From Novosphingobium sp. 9U (lineage in GTDB: Bacteria > Pseudomonadota > Alphaproteobacteria > Sphingomonadales > Sphingomonadaceae), in assembly GCF_902506425.1 (NCBI RefSeq), contig NZ_LR732469.1, positions 1,181,001 through 1,245,000 on the forward strand: 64,000 nucleotides of DNA. The letters run 5' to 3'. Shown here in pieces: positions 31,394 to 40,710 of the stretch. Position numbers and translations under genes: made by a program. Below the pieces are notes generated by a model that ran no database searches, was not told the origin of the DNA, and saw nothing but the letters and a program-made list of their open reading frames with translations. The number at the start of each line of letters is the position of its first letter. Position 1 is the first letter of the stretch.

Positions 31394-31765
31394 ATGAGCC
31401 ACGACCACGAGCGCGAGACCGGAAGCGCCTTCATGCCGCGCTACGATGCGCAAGGATTGGTCACCGGCATCGCCATGGATGCGCGCACGCGTGAGGTGCT
31501 GATGGTGGCCTTCATGGATGCCGAAGCGGTCGCCCGCACGCGCGAGACCGGGCTGGCGCACTTCCACTCGCGCTCACGCGGGCGGCTGTGGCTGAAGGGT
31601 GAAAGTTCGGGGCACTTCCTGAAGGTTCAGGAAATCCTGGTCGATTGTGACCAGGATGCGCTCGTCATGCTGGTGGAGCCGCAAGGCCCCGCTTGCCACA
31701 CCGGTGCGCGCAGCTGCTTCTACCGGCGCCTCGTCGACGATCGCCTGGAACCCGTTTCGGGTTAG
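31394..31765 (+). CDS. hisI: Phosphoribosyl-AMP cyclohydrolase
   Basis: Third step of histidine biosynthesis, opening the adenine ring of phosphoribosyl-AMP; Zn and Mg dependent. 123 aa, a stand-alone HisI without the HisE domain. Motifs seen: VLMVAFMDAEAVARTRETG, HFHSRSRGRLWLKGESSG, DCDQDALVMLVEPQGPACHTG with the metal-binding Asp/Cys set, then SCFYRR. The ATG at 31394 follows GAGAAACCGA. Other his genes are not in the window. Its stop overlaps the convergent hydrolase stop by 3 nt. Confidence 0.96.
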   Translation: MSHDHERETGSAFMPRYDAQGLVTGIAMDARTREVLMVAFMDAEAVARTRETGLAHFHSRSRGRLWLKGESSGHFLKVQEILVDCDQDALVMLVEPQGPACHTGARSCFYRRLVDDRLEPVSG

Positions 31766-32469
31766 GCGAGGATCTCGTCGAACAGGCTGCGCATCGCGGC
31801 CCAGCTCTGGCGATCGGCGCTGGTGTCGTAGCCTATCGCAGGAACGCCGCGCGCGTCGCTGCCCGGGTCAGTGAAGCCGTGCTTGACGCCCGAGTAGGCG
31901 TGGAAATGCCAGTCGGCGCCGGCCGCGTCCATCTCCTCCCAGAAGCGCAGGACCTGCTCGCGTGGCACGAGCGGGTCCGCATCGCCATGGCACACCAGCA
32001 AGCGCGCGTGGATCTGACCCGGTTCGGCGGGGCGATCGGTGGTCAGGATGCCGTGGAAGCTGACGGCGGCGAACAGGTCATGGCCATCGCGAGCAGCTTC
32101 CAGAGCGGCTTGTCCGCCCATGCAGTAGCCAATGGCGGCAACCGGCGACCCAACGGCTTCCGGCAAGCTCCGCAGAGCGTCGAGCGCCACGCCGATGCGG
32201 CCGCGATAATGCGCGACATCGGCGCGCAGCTTCTGCGCCAGCGGACCCGACGCCGCGAAGTCAGCCACGGGCTCGCCATAGAAGTCGGCAATCAGCGCCA
32301 GGTAGCCCAGATCCGCGAGCATCGCCGCGCGTCGCTCGACGGCCGGTGTGACGTTGGCGATAGTAGGTAATACCAGGATGGCCGCGCGGGGCACGCCTTG
32401 CGGACGCGCGAGCCAGCCTGTCAGTTCCACATCGCCGTGGCGGTAGGCGAGCGCCTCGAGCTGGCTCAT
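31762..32469 (-). CDS. Dienelactone hydrolase family protein
   Basis: 235-aa alpha/beta hydrolase. The nucleophile elbow is GYCMGG (Cys nucleophile, typical of dienelactone hydrolases), the acid lies in [10 protein letters not shown], and the His in [12 protein letters not shown]. Its start overlaps the cysK stop by 4 nt, making it the last gene of a coupled MFS-cysK-hydrolase operon. Soluble, no signal peptide. The natural ester or lactone substrate is unknown; these proteins are often general carboxyl-esterases. Confidence 0.9.
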   Translation of the reverse strand: MSQLEALAYRHGDVELTGWLARPQGVPRAAILVLPTIANVTPAVERRAAMLADLGYLALIADFYGEPVADFAASGPLAQKLRADVAHYRGRIGVALDALRSLPEAVGSPVAAIGYCMGGQAALEAARDGHDLFAAVSFHGILTTDRPAEPGQIHARLLVCHGDADPLVPREQVLRFWEEMDAAGADWHFHAYSGVKHGFTDPGSDARGVPAIGYDTSADRQSWAAMRSLFDEILA

Positions 32470-33383
32470 TCGGGCAGGAAGTCCGGCACCGAGAGGTAAC
32501 GCTCGCCCGTGTCGTAGTTGAAGCCCAGCACGCGCGAGCCCGCGGGCAGCTCGGGCAGCTTGGCTGCGATGGCCGCCAGCGTGGCGCCCGAGCTGATGCC
32601 GACCAGGATGCCTTCCTCACGCGCGCAGCGCCGGGCGAACTCCTTGGCATCGGCGGGATCGACCTGGATCGCACCGTCGATTGCCTGCGTGTGCAGGTTG
32701 GACGGGATGAAGCCCGCGCCAATGCCCTGGATCGGGTGAGGGCCGGGCTGTCCGCCCGAGATTACCGGCGAAAGCGTCGGCTCCACCGCATAGGCCTTGA
32801 GCGAGGGCCAAGCCTGCTTCAGCCGCTCGGCGCATCCGGTCAAGTGGCCGCCGGTGCCGACGCCGGTGATCAGCACGTCGATCGGAGTGTCGGCGAAGTC
32901 GTTCAGGATCTCGAGTGCAGTGGTGCGCACGTGGACGTCGATGTTGGCGGGATTGTCGAACTGCTGGGCGATCCACGCACCCGGCGTCTGCGCAGCGAGT
33001 TCGCGCGCACGCTCGATCGCGCCCTTCATGCCCTTTTCCTTGGGCGTGAGGTCGAAGGTCGCGCCGTACGCCAGCATCAGCCGGCGACGCTCCAGGGACA
33101 TTGATTCGGGCATGACCAGGACGAGCTTGTAGCCCTTCACCGCGGCGACCATGGCAAGGCCGATGCCGGTGTTGCCAGAGGTCGGCTCGATGATCGTGCC
33201 GCCGGGCTGCAGGCTGCCGTCGCGCTCAGCCGCTTCGATCATGGCAAGCCCGATGCGGTCCTTGATCGAGCCGCCGGGGTTGCCGCGCTCGCTCTTTACC
33301 CAGACCTCGTGGTCGGGGAACAGGCGTGAGAGGCGGATGTGCGGGGTGTTGCCGATGGTGGCAAGGATGCTGTCGGCCTTCAT
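32466..33383 (-). CDS. cysK: Cysteine synthase A (O-acetylserine sulfhydrylase)
   Basis: PLP-dependent enzyme making cysteine from O-acetylserine and sulfide; 305 aa. The PLP lysine is in GGSIKDRIG, the substrate loop [10 protein letters not shown] follows, and the phosphate-binding glycine loop is [10 protein letters not shown]. The sequence before the lysine (ERGNPGG) differs from the more usual NPxxSVKDR, so a related OASS-like specificity is possible. GGGAGA precedes the ATG at 33383. It is coupled at both ends by ATGA overlaps, to the MFS gene upstream and the hydrolase gene downstream. Confidence 0.92.
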   Translation of the reverse strand: MKADSILATIGNTPHIRLSRLFPDHEVWVKSERGNPGGSIKDRIGLAMIEAAERDGSLQPGGTIIEPTSGNTGIGLAMVAAVKGYKLVLVMPESMSLERRRLMLAYGATFDLTPKEKGMKGAIERARELAAQTPGAWIAQQFDNPANIDVHVRTTALEILNDFADTPIDVLITGVGTGGHLTGCAERLKQAWPSLKAYAVEPTLSPVISGGQPGPHPIQGIGAGFIPSNLHTQAIDGAIQVDPADAKEFARRCAREEGILVGISSGATLAAIAAKLPELPAGSRVLGFNYDTGERYLSVPDFLPE

Positions 33384-34675
33384 GGGGCTGTCTCCCGTGT
33401 TCGGTCTTTGGGGCGATATTGAGGCGCGAAAGTACGGGCTCGGCGGATTTCCGGAAAGAGCTTCGACCACATAGCGGTCACGAGTATGGCAGCGGCGCCG
33501 CCGAACACAACTGCTCCCGTCGCGCCGAGCAGCGCAGCGGCGACACCCGACTGCATCTCGCCCAATTCGTTCGAGGCCGAGACGGCCAAACCGGAGGTGG
33601 CGGAGACACGACCGCGCATGTCGTCAGGCGTGTTGAGCTGGATCAGCGAGCTGCGGATGAAGACGGACACCATGTCGGCCGCGCCCAGCACGAACAGGAA
33701 CGCCAGCGACAGCAACAATTCACGTGAGTAGGCAAAAACAATGGTCGCGACGCCGTAGACGCCGACGGCGGCCAGCATCTTGACGCCGACATTGTGCTCG
33801 AGCGGGCGGAACGAGAGGGTCAGGGCAACGATCGCCGCACCTACCGCTGGCGCAGCACGGAGCTGGCCCAGGCCTTCCGGCCCTACGTGCAGGATGTCGC
33901 GGGCGAACACCGGAAACAGCGCCGTAGCGCCGCCGAAGATGACTGCGAACAGGTCGAGTGTGATGCAGCCGAGCAGGAACCGGTCGTTCCACACGAACTG
34001 GAACCCACCCACGATCTGCTGCAGCGGATGGGCCTTGCGTGCGTCTCCCAGTGTCGGTGGGAGCGAGCGGATCGAAAGCAGGCTCGTGGCCGCGACCGCC
34101 ATCAGCACCGTCGATGTCCAGTACGGCAGTGCGTGAGAGGAGGCGAAGAGGAAGCCGAAGCTTGCAGGCCCGATCACCGCTCCGGCCTGCCAGGCAATCG
34201 AGTTCAGGGCGATCGCTCGCGGGATCAGCGCTACCGGCACGATGTTGGGAGCGATCGCGCTCAGCGCCGGTCCCTGGAACACGCGGACCGCGCCATGAAG
34301 CGCCGCGAAGCCGAACAGCACGGGCAGGCTGCGGATACCCAGCGCCGTTACGGTACCGAGCCCGAGTGCTATGCACAAGTCGATGCTCATCGAAGTGGCA
34401 GCCACGTAGCGGCGATCGAAGCGATCCGCGACGACTCCCGCGATCGGAGTCAGCAAGAGGATGGGAATGAACTGCGCCAAGCCAAGTAGTCCCAGCTGGA
34501 ACGAGGCCTGGCTGATGCTCATCGCGTATTCGCTACGAGCGACATCGTAGAGCTGGTACCCGATGATCACGACCATGCCATTGGTCGCGATCACCGCTGC
34601 GAAGCGCGCCAGCCAGAACTTGCGATAGTCCGGAATGGCCAGGGGAGTTGTCGGGGACGAGGTGGGTTGGCTCAC
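33380..34675 (-). CDS. MFS transporter, EntS/MFS_3-like
   Basis: About 431 aa, twelve predicted membrane segments. MFS_3-type features: [25 protein letters not shown] in TM1, [12 protein letters not shown] as motif [35 protein letters not shown] as the second-half loop. No ATG exists near the N-terminus; GTG 34675 ([12 protein letters not shown]) gives a natural length, without a convincing ribosome site. First gene of the operon with cysK and a dienelactone hydrolase, which hints at export of a sulfur-containing or ester compound; that is speculation. Confidence 0.85.
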   Translation of the reverse strand: MSQPTSSPTTPLAIPDYRKFWLARFAAVIATNGMVVIIGYQLYDVARSEYAMSISQASFQLGLLGLAQFIPILLLTPIAGVVADRFDRRYVAATSMSIDLCIALGLGTVTALGIRSLPVLFGFAALHGAVRVFQGPALSAIAPNIVPVALIPRAIALNSIAWQAGAVIGPASFGFLFASSHALPYWTSTVLMAVAATSLLSIRSLPPTLGDARKAHPLQQIVGGFQFVWNDRFLLGCITLDLFAVIFGGATALFPVFARDILHVGPEGLGQLRAAPAVGAAIVALTLSFRPLEHNVGVKMLAAVGVYGVATIVFAYSRELLLSLAFLFVLGAADMVSVFIRSSLIQLNTPDDMRGRVSATSGLAVSASNELGEMQSGVAAALLGATGAVVFGGAAAILVTAMWSKLFPEIRRARTFAPQYRPKDRTRETAP

Positions 34676-34775
34676 CGGCGGGCCATGGCACTGCCGGCGC
34701 GATTCGCCAACCCTACTAATTTTGTGGACTTTGTGGCTGACCGGGAAAGTGGGCCCGGAAAAGTGGGCTTGGAAT

Positions 34776-35114
34776 TCAGCGCTTCGGGCGTAACCGCGGG
34801 TTGGGCTGCATGGCATCCACGAGCTTGGCGAAATCATCGATGCGGATGATCCGCTCGAACTGAAAACCTGCACGTCCCTCGTGCGACCAGATCAGGTGCG
34901 CCTCGATACGCCCAACAACGGGCAGGCGCATCACAAGCCGTTCGCCACGCTCCATGTCGTCGACACCTGTCGCCATGAAGCCCTGCGCCGAAACGTTCAC
35001 GATCGTCAGATGCACGTCGCCGCGCTGCTTGTGCTCGGCGATGACCTTGTAGTCGGCAGGGTGACGCGCGGCGCGGCGCTTGTCGGTTACCGTCAGCTGT
35101 GCGCCAGCACTCAT
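34776..35114 (-). CDS. PilZ domain protein (probable c-di-GMP effector)
   Basis: 112-aa single-domain PilZ protein. The c-di-GMP-binding signature is present: an Arg-rich N-terminal loop (KRRAARHPADY, the RxxxR-type motif) and NVSAQGF (D/NxSxxG). The rest is a short beta-barrel (LVMRLPVVGRIEAHLIWSHEGRAGFQFE). ATG 35114. It lies 88 nt downstream of tyrS and 100 nt upstream of the MFS operon. Likely cytoplasmic, sensing c-di-GMP to control an unknown partner. Confidence 0.9.
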   Translation of the reverse strand: MSAGAQLTVTDKRRAARHPADYKVIAEHKQRGDVHLTIVNVSAQGFMATGVDDMERGERLVMRLPVVGRIEAHLIWSHEGRAGFQFERIIRIDDFAKLVDAMQPNPRLRPKR

Positions 35115-35202
35115 GATGCGCCCCTTTACGTGCGTTTTGACCAGAGCGGCATCATGCACGAGAGTGGCAAACAAACCGTGAAGCGGACGGGTTAAATCTT
35201 GT

Positions 35203-36432
35203 TCAGGCGCCGCGCAGTACCCCGTGCTTCTTGCGCCCGAGGCTGAGCTTGCGTGAGACGCCGGACTCAATCGTAATCAGCAGGTTAGGATCGCTCACGG
35301 CTTCGTCGTCGAGCTTGACCGCGCCTTCGCCGATCTTGCGCTTGGCTTCGCCGTTCGAGGCGGTGAGGCCCAGTTCGGTGCAGGCGGCGACCAGCCGGAT
35401 ACCCTCGGCAGGAACAGTGATCGAGGGCAAATCTTCACCCATGCCGCCACCCGCGAAGGTCGCCTTAGCAGTGGCTTCGGCGTTGCGGGCAGCATCCTCG
35501 CCGCGGCACAGCCTGGTGGCCTCGTTGGCAAGGACGATCTTGGCGTTGTTGATCTCGCCGCCTTGCAGCGCCTCCAGCTTCGCGATCTCGTCGAGCGGCA
35601 GGTCGGTGAACAGGCGCAAGAACTTGCCGACGTCGCGATCGTCGCAATTGCGCCAGAACTGCCAGTAATCGAAGTTCGACAGCATGTCCTCGTTGAGCCA
35701 AATCGCGCCGGCGACCGACTTGCCCATCTTCGTGCCGTCCGCCTTGGTGATCAGCGGTGTGGTCAGCCCGAACACTTCGGCGCCATCCATGCGGCGGGAG
35801 AGCTCCACGCCGTTGATGATGTTGCCCCACTGGTCAGATCCACCCATCTGCAACTGCACGCCCATGGCTTGGCGCAAGTGGCGGAAATCGTAGCCTTGCA
35901 GGATCATGTAGTTGAATTCGAGGAAGGTCATTGGCTGCTCGCGCTCGAGCCGCAGCTTGACCGAGTCGAAGCTCAGCATGCGATTGACGGTGAAATGGGT
36001 CCCAATCTTCTGCAGCATCTCGATGTAGCCGATCGAGCCGAGCCAATCGTGATTGTTGACCATCACCGCGTCGGTGGGTCCGTCGCCGAAGGTCAGCAGG
36101 CGCTCGAACGCGGTGCGGATCGAAGCGATGTTCGCCTCGATCGCCTTGTCCGTCAGCATCTTGCGCACTTCGTCTTTGCCGGTCGGGTCGCCGATGCGCG
36201 TGGTGCCGCCGCCCATGAGCACGATCGGCTTGTGTCCCGCCTGCTGAAGCCGGCGCAGCAACATGATCGAGACCAGATTGCCCACGTGAAGCGATGGCGC
36301 AGTTGCATCGAAGCCGACATACCCGGGAACGAGTTGCGACGCCGCCACCTTGTCCAGGCCCTCTGCATCGGTAAGCTGGTGGATGTAGCCGCGTTCGTCG
36401 AGCAGGCGTAGCAAGGTGGAATCGTAGGTCAT
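35203..36432 (-). CDS. tyrS: Tyrosyl-tRNA synthetase
   Basis: Class I synthetase charging tRNA-Tyr; 409 aa. HIGH-like motif SLHVGN, tyrosine-binding YMILQGYDF and [16 protein letters not shown]-like KMGKS, and a C-terminal S4 RNA-binding domain. ATG 36432 is used rather than the preceding GTG. Divergent from the DOMON-like gene across only 46 nt. Confidence 0.97.
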   Translation of the reverse strand: MTYDSTLLRLLDERGYIHQLTDAEGLDKVAASQLVPGYVGFDATAPSLHVGNLVSIMLLRRLQQAGHKPIVLMGGGTTRIGDPTGKDEVRKMLTDKAIEANIASIRTAFERLLTFGDGPTDAVMVNNHDWLGSIGYIEMLQKIGTHFTVNRMLSFDSVKLRLEREQPMTFLEFNYMILQGYDFRHLRQAMGVQLQMGGSDQWGNIINGVELSRRMDGAEVFGLTTPLITKADGTKMGKSVAGAIWLNEDMLSNFDYWQFWRNCDDRDVGKFLRLFTDLPLDEIAKLEALQGGEINNAKIVLANEATRLCRGEDAARNAEATAKATFAGGGMGEDLPSITVPAEGIRLVAACTELGLTASNGEAKRKIGEGAVKLDDEAVSDPNLLITIESGVSRKLSLGRKKHGVLRGA

Positions 36433-36478
36433 CACAGCGTCTTTCGTGGAAGCGGGCGCCTAGCACGGAGCTTGCCGG

Positions 36479-37018
36479 TTGCAAACGCACAGCCTGATTG
36501 CGCATCCAGACTTCTCGCCGGTGACGGTGCGAGAGGTCACGGCCCGGATCACACCCGATGGTGACTGGCTGCGGCTGCGCTGGCGGATCGAGGGCGCCTA
36601 CAAGCTCGTTGTGCCGCCGTTTGCCGGCAAGGGCCGCGCGGACGGTCTATGGCAGACGACTTGCTTCGAGCTGTTCCTGCAATCGCCGGGCGAGGCGGGC
36701 TATACGGAATTGAACCTTTCTCCATCCGAACGCTGGAATGCCTACGACTTCAGCAGCTATCGCGAGGGAATGACGGAGCGGCCGTTCCCGCACGAGCCCA
36801 GCTGCACCATGCGCAAGGGTGAGGCACTGGCCATCTTCGACGCCGCCGTGCCCGCCTCGGCACTGCCGCCCGCGCTCTGGAGGTACAACATGACCGCCGT
36901 GATCGAGGAGGAGGGCGGCAGACGCTCCTTCTGGGGAGTGGCTCATCCGGTCGGCAAGCCGGACTTCCACGATGCCGCTTGCTTCACCGGCACGCTTGCG
37001 GCAGCGAACGGCGCATGA
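36479..37018 (+). CDS. DOMON-like domain protein
   Basis: 179 aa, no signal peptide. The beta-rich sequence with LRLRWRIEGAYKLVVPP, LWQTTCFELFLQSPG, YTELNLSPSERWNAYDFSSYREGM and a closing FWGVAHPVGKPDFHDAACF is typical of the bacterial DOMON-like (carbohydrate-binding-module-9-like) family, possibly a sugar- or ligand-binding fold. It starts at TTG 36479, the only start upstream of the conserved region. The stop overlaps the next gene start by 3 nt (ATGA), so it is co-translated with the NamZ-type protein. Confidence 0.78.
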   Translation: MQTHSLIAHPDFSPVTVREVTARITPDGDWLRLRWRIEGAYKLVVPPFAGKGRADGLWQTTCFELFLQSPGEAGYTELNLSPSERWNAYDFSSYREGMTERPFPHEPSCTMRKGEALAIFDAAVPASALPPALWRYNMTAVIEEEGGRRSFWGVAHPVGKPDFHDAACFTGTLAAANGA

Positions 37019-38214
37019 AGTTCGGTATCGATCGCCTGCTCGCCGACCCGGTCTTGCGCAAGCCGCTGGAGGGCCGCCGGGTGGCTCTCGTCGCACATCC
37101 TGCCTCGGTGACCGAAGGCCTCGTCCATTCGCTCGATGCGCTGATTGCGGCCGGCGTGAACGTGACCTCGGCGTTCGGCCCTCAGCATGGGCTGAAGGGG
37201 GACAAGCAGGACAACATGGTCGAGACCGGCGACGAGGTTGATCCGACCTATGGCATCCCCGTCTTCAGCCTCTACGGCGAGGTGAGGCGCCCGACCGAAG
37301 GGATGATGTCGACGGCCGACGTGTTCCTGTTCGACCTGCAGGACCTGGGTTGTCGCATCTACACTTTCGTGACGACGCTTCTCTACCTGCTCGAAGCCGC
37401 ATCGGGCGCCGGCAAGAGCGTGTGGGTGCTCGACAGGCCCAATCCCGCCGGCCGCCCGGTTGAGGGCACGACGCTGCTGGCCGGGCAGGAAAGCTTCGTG
37501 GGTGCGGGGCCGATGCCGATGCGGCATGGATTGACGTTGGGAGAGATGGGGCACTGGTTCGTCCGGCAGTTCGACCTCGACGTCGACTATCGGGTGATTG
37601 CGATGGAGGGATGGCAGCCCGACCACGCACCCGGCTTTGGTTGCCCGACGGATCGCATCTGGATCAATCCCAGCCCCAACGCCGCCAACCTCAACATGGC
37701 ACGCAGCTACGCCGGTACCGTGATGCTGGAGGGCACCACGCTTTCAGAGGGTCGCGGCACGACTCGGCCGCTGGAAGTGCTATTCGGCGCGCCCGACGTT
37801 GCAGCGGGCAGGGTCCTGGCTGAAATGCAGGCCTTCGCGCCCGACTGGCTTGCTGGCTGTGCACTACGCGAGTGCTGGTTCGAGCCGACGTTCCACAAGC
37901 ACGCCGGCGCCCTGTGCAACGCGCTAATGATCCACGCCGAGGGACCGTTCTACGATCACTCCGTGTTCCGTCCCTGGCGCTTGCAGGCGCTGGCGTTCAA
38001 GGCGATCCGGCGGCTCTATCCCGACTACCCGATCTGGCGTGATTTTCCTTACGAGTACGAGTTCGACCGACTGGCGATTGACGTCATCAACGGTGGGCCG
38101 GCCTTGCGCGAGTGGGTCGACGATCCGGCGGCCAAGCCGGGTGACCTTGAAGCTCTGGCGAGCCGCAACGAGACGGCGTGGCGGGAAGAGATCGCAGACC
38201 TCCTCCTCTACTGA
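37015..38214 (+). CDS. namZ: DUF1343 protein, NamZ-type exo-beta-N-acetylmuramidase (GH171)
   Basis: 399 aa matching the DUF1343 family, whose characterised member NamZ releases terminal MurNAc from peptidoglycan fragments. Conserved blocks: FGPQHGLKGDKQDNMVETG, PVFSLYG, DVFLFDLQDLGCRIYTFVTTL, LDRPNPAGRPVEG, RHGLTLGEM, PSPNAANL and LSEGRGTTRPLE. Unusually, no signal peptide is visible (it starts MKFGIDRLLADP), so the protein should be cytoplasmic, which would suit recycling of imported muropeptides rather than wall degradation. Start fixed by the ATGA overlap with the DOMON-like gene. Confidence 0.88.
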   Translation: MKFGIDRLLADPVLRKPLEGRRVALVAHPASVTEGLVHSLDALIAAGVNVTSAFGPQHGLKGDKQDNMVETGDEVDPTYGIPVFSLYGEVRRPTEGMMSTADVFLFDLQDLGCRIYTFVTTLLYLLEAASGAGKSVWVLDRPNPAGRPVEGTTLLAGQESFVGAGPMPMRHGLTLGEMGHWFVRQFDLDVDYRVIAMEGWQPDHAPGFGCPTDRIWINPSPNAANLNMARSYAGTVMLEGTTLSEGRGTTRPLEVLFGAPDVAAGRVLAEMQAFAPDWLAGCALRECWFEPTFHKHAGALCNALMIHAEGPFYDHSVFRPWRLQALAFKAIRRLYPDYPIWRDFPYEYEFDRLAIDVINGGPALREWVDDPAAKPGDLEALASRNETAWREEIADLLLY

Positions 38215-38245
38215 CTGGCGCGAATGGGGAAGGGGGCGCAGAACC

Positions 38246-39049
38246 TCAAACGTAGTTGGCGATCCAGGCGACTGAGTGGGCCGCCGGAACGAACAGCGCC
38301 TGCGCCAGCAGCGTGCCTACCAGGCGGCTGATGGAGATCCACACGATCGTGCGCCGGAACCGCGCTTCGTCGATGCGGCCCTCTACGACGTCATCTGTCA
38401 TCACCGACAGCTGCGGGTCGATCAGCGCGAAGAGCAGGATCGTCGCGAAGCCGTTCACCACTGCCGACAGCTGCGAAGCCGTGACGCGATACTGCGGGTT
38501 GAGGAAGCCCGCATAGAGCGAGGCCAGCACGCCCACCACGATCAGCGCCTGCGCCAGGCAGTTGGCCACCAGCACGCCCCAGCCGACGCCGCGGTCTTGC
38601 GCGAAGCCGCGCAAGTGGGACAGCGATGGCATTCGGATCGAACGGCGCACCGCATGGAACCCTGCGGGCGAGGCGAGGCGCATCACCAGCTTGCCGGTCG
38701 AGCGGTGGACCTGGAAGTAGCCGATCCCGGTCGCGAACAGGCGCTGGCCGGTCGGCACCAGCAGGATGCCGAGGAACACCGCGATCGAGGCGGAGGCAAG
38801 CACCAGCCGGAAGTCGCCCAGCAGCGCGTCGCCGCCGCCCGTCGCCAGCCGGCTCTCGATCCGCTTGGCGAGGAAGGGCCCGAGGAAACTGTTCGAGGTG
38901 CGCGACACCAGCACCAGGATGTTGAAGAGCGCAAAGCTCATGGCGATGCGGCGGGTGCGCACCCCGGCGATGCGCGCGGCGTAGGCCAACGTGCCGATGA
39001 GGTTGATCGCCGCCGTCAGCAGGCAGATGATGAGCAGTTGCCGGTCCAT
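38246..39049 (-). CDS. amj: Amj-type alternate lipid II flippase (DUF2837)
   Basis: 267 aa, six to seven predicted membrane segments. The N-terminal block LIGTLAYAARIAGVRTRRIAMSF and NILVLVSRTSNSFLGPFLAKR is the signature of the Amj family, whose Bacillus member can replace MurJ in flipping lipid II. The C-terminal end is hydrophobic. It lies 46 nt downstream of the VWA gene on the same strand and converges with the NamZ-type gene. A flippase role here is inferred from family membership. Confidence 0.85.
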   Translation of the reverse strand: MDRQLLIICLLTAAINLIGTLAYAARIAGVRTRRIAMSFALFNILVLVSRTSNSFLGPFLAKRIESRLATGGGDALLGDFRLVLASASIAVFLGILLVPTGQRLFATGIGYFQVHRSTGKLVMRLASPAGFHAVRRSIRMPSLSHLRGFAQDRGVGWGVLVANCLAQALIVVGVLASLYAGFLNPQYRVTASQLSAVVNGFATILLFALIDPQLSVMTDDVVEGRIDEARFRRTIVWISISRLVGTLLAQALFVPAAHSVAWIANYV

Positions 39050-39095
39050 GGCGCTCGCCCCTAGGCGCTCGGGCGCGCAGGCGCCAGAGCCACCG

Positions 39096-40277
39096 TCACG
39101 CCTTCTTGCGCGTCAGTTCGCGCATCGCGTCTTCCAGGCCATCCAAGGTCAGCGGGTACATCTGGTCGTGCAGCAGTTCGCGCACCATGCGGGTGGATGT
39201 CGAGTACTCCCACTGGCGCTGCGGCGTGGGATTCAGCCACACCGTCGCCGGGTAGGTCTGCACGATCCGCTGCAGCCACACAGCGCCAGCCTCCTCGTTC
39301 ATGTGCTCCACCGAGCCGCCAGGATGGCTGATCTCGTACGGACTCATCGCCGCGTCGCCGACGAAGATCACCTTGTAGTCGTGCCCGTACTTGTGGAGCA
39401 CGTCCCAGGTCTTGTCCCGTTGCGACCAGCGCCGGCGATTGTCCTTCCACACGCCTTCATACAGGCAGTTGTGGAAGTAGAAGAACTCCAGATTCTTGAA
39501 CTCGGCGGTGGCGGCGCTGAACAGCTCCTCCACCAGCTTGATGAACGGGTCCATCGAGCCGCCGACGTCGAGGAACAGCAGCACCTTGACCGCATTGTGC
39601 CGCTCCGGCCGCATAACCACGTCGAGCCAGCCTTGCTTGGCCGTGCCCTCAATTGTGGCGTCCAGGTCCAGCTCCTCGGCCGCGCCCTCGCGGGCAAACC
39701 GGCGAAGGCGGCGCAGCGCGACCTTGATGTTGCGCGTGCCCAGTTCCTTGGTGTTGTCGAGATTGGCGAACTCGCGCTTCTCCCACACCTTGACCGCGCG
39801 TCCGTGCTGGCCTTCCCCGCCGACGCGGATGCCTTCCGGATTGTAGCCCGAGTGCCCGAACGGCGACGTGCCGTTCGTACCGACCCACTTGTTGCCGCCG
39901 GAGTGGCGCTTCTGCTGTTCCTCGAGCCGCTTCTTCAGCGTCTCCATGATCTCGTCCCAGGAGCCGAGCTTCTTGACGGCGTCCATCTCCTCCTGGGAGA
40001 AGTAGCGCTTGGCCAGCTTCTTCAGCCAGTCCTCGGGTATGTCGACCGGCTGCTGGCCGTAGTCGGTAAGGATGCCCTTGAAGACCTTCTGGAACACCTG
40101 GTCGAAGCGATCGAGCAGGCCCTCGTCCTTCACGAAGGTGGCGCGGCTGAGATAGTAGAACGCCTCGGGCGTCTGCTCGATCACGTCCTTGTCGAGCGCT
40201 TCCAGCAGCGTCAGGTGCTCCTTGAAGGAGGCCTTGATCCCGGCGGCGCGCAGCTCGTCGACGAAGTTGAAGAACAT
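39096..40277 (-). CDS. VWA domain protein, CoxE-like
   Basis: 393 aa. The N-terminal helical domain (FFNFVDELRAAGIKASFKEHLTLLEAL) is typical of CoxE-like VWA proteins; the C-terminal von Willebrand factor A domain has a metal-site sequence DVGGSMDPF (a variant of DxSxS with the first Ser replaced by Gly) and the later VFVGDAAMSPYE. It is paired with the MoxR ATPase gene 433 nt upstream on the same strand, as in MoxR/VWA chaperone-like systems that insert metals or mature protein complexes. Start ATG 40277, 4 nt after the GFA stop. Confidence 0.9.
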   Translation of the reverse strand: MFFNFVDELRAAGIKASFKEHLTLLEALDKDVIEQTPEAFYYLSRATFVKDEGLLDRFDQVFQKVFKGILTDYGQQPVDIPEDWLKKLAKRYFSQEEMDAVKKLGSWDEIMETLKKRLEEQQKRHSGGNKWVGTNGTSPFGHSGYNPEGIRVGGEGQHGRAVKVWEKREFANLDNTKELGTRNIKVALRRLRRFAREGAAEELDLDATIEGTAKQGWLDVVMRPERHNAVKVLLFLDVGGSMDPFIKLVEELFSAATAEFKNLEFFYFHNCLYEGVWKDNRRRWSQRDKTWDVLHKYGHDYKVIFVGDAAMSPYEISHPGGSVEHMNEEAGAVWLQRIVQTYPATVWLNPTPQRQWEYSTSTRMVRELLHDQMYPLTLDGLEDAMRELTRKKA

Positions 40278-40281
40278 GGCG

Positions 40282-40710
40282 CTATTGCCCCATTGCCGGT
40301 GCCGGCGGCTGCTGGTCCCAGCGCTCCAGCGCGGGATCGATGTGGGCCCAGGCCGGCGCGTCATCAAGCCAGATCGCCGCTGCCGGAGCAAGGCCGTGCC
40401 CTTCGTTCAGCATCCCCATGCGAATGGTACGCAAGTGCGGCCGCGCGCTGGAGTGGGCGAGCACGTGGCTGCCGCAAGTCGCGCAGAACTCGTGCGTGAG
40501 GGTATTGCCGCTGGCCGCTACGTAGCTGGACTGCGCCCGCGCGCCTGCGATCGTGATCGCCTCGAGTGGGAAGATCGCGTTGTTCGTCGGGCCACCGGCG
40601 GCGATCTTCTGGCACTGGCGGCACCAGCACTGCCGCGTGGTGACAGGCTCAGCGTCGATGGCAACGGTGACGCCGCCGCAGTTGCACCGGCCGGTGTACG
40701 GCGCGGTCAT
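40282..40710 (-). CDS. GFA family zinc-binding protein
   Basis: 142 aa with the zinc-binding Cys pattern of the GFA (glutathione-dependent formaldehyde-activating) fold: CNCGGV, CWCRQCQKI, and FCATCGSHV. The family name is historic and most members have no proven activity. The start ATG 40710 shares one base with the stop of the MoxR gene (TGATG), and the VWA gene starts 4 nt after its stop, so this protein is produced together with a MoxR/VWA pair, an uncommon placement. Confidence 0.9.
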   Translation of the reverse strand: MTAPYTGRCNCGGVTVAIDAEPVTTRQCWCRQCQKIAAGGPTNNAIFPLEAITIAGARAQSSYVAASGNTLTHEFCATCGSHVLAHSSARPHLRTIRMGMLNEGHGLAPAAAIWLDDAPAWAHIDPALERWDQQPPAPAMGQ

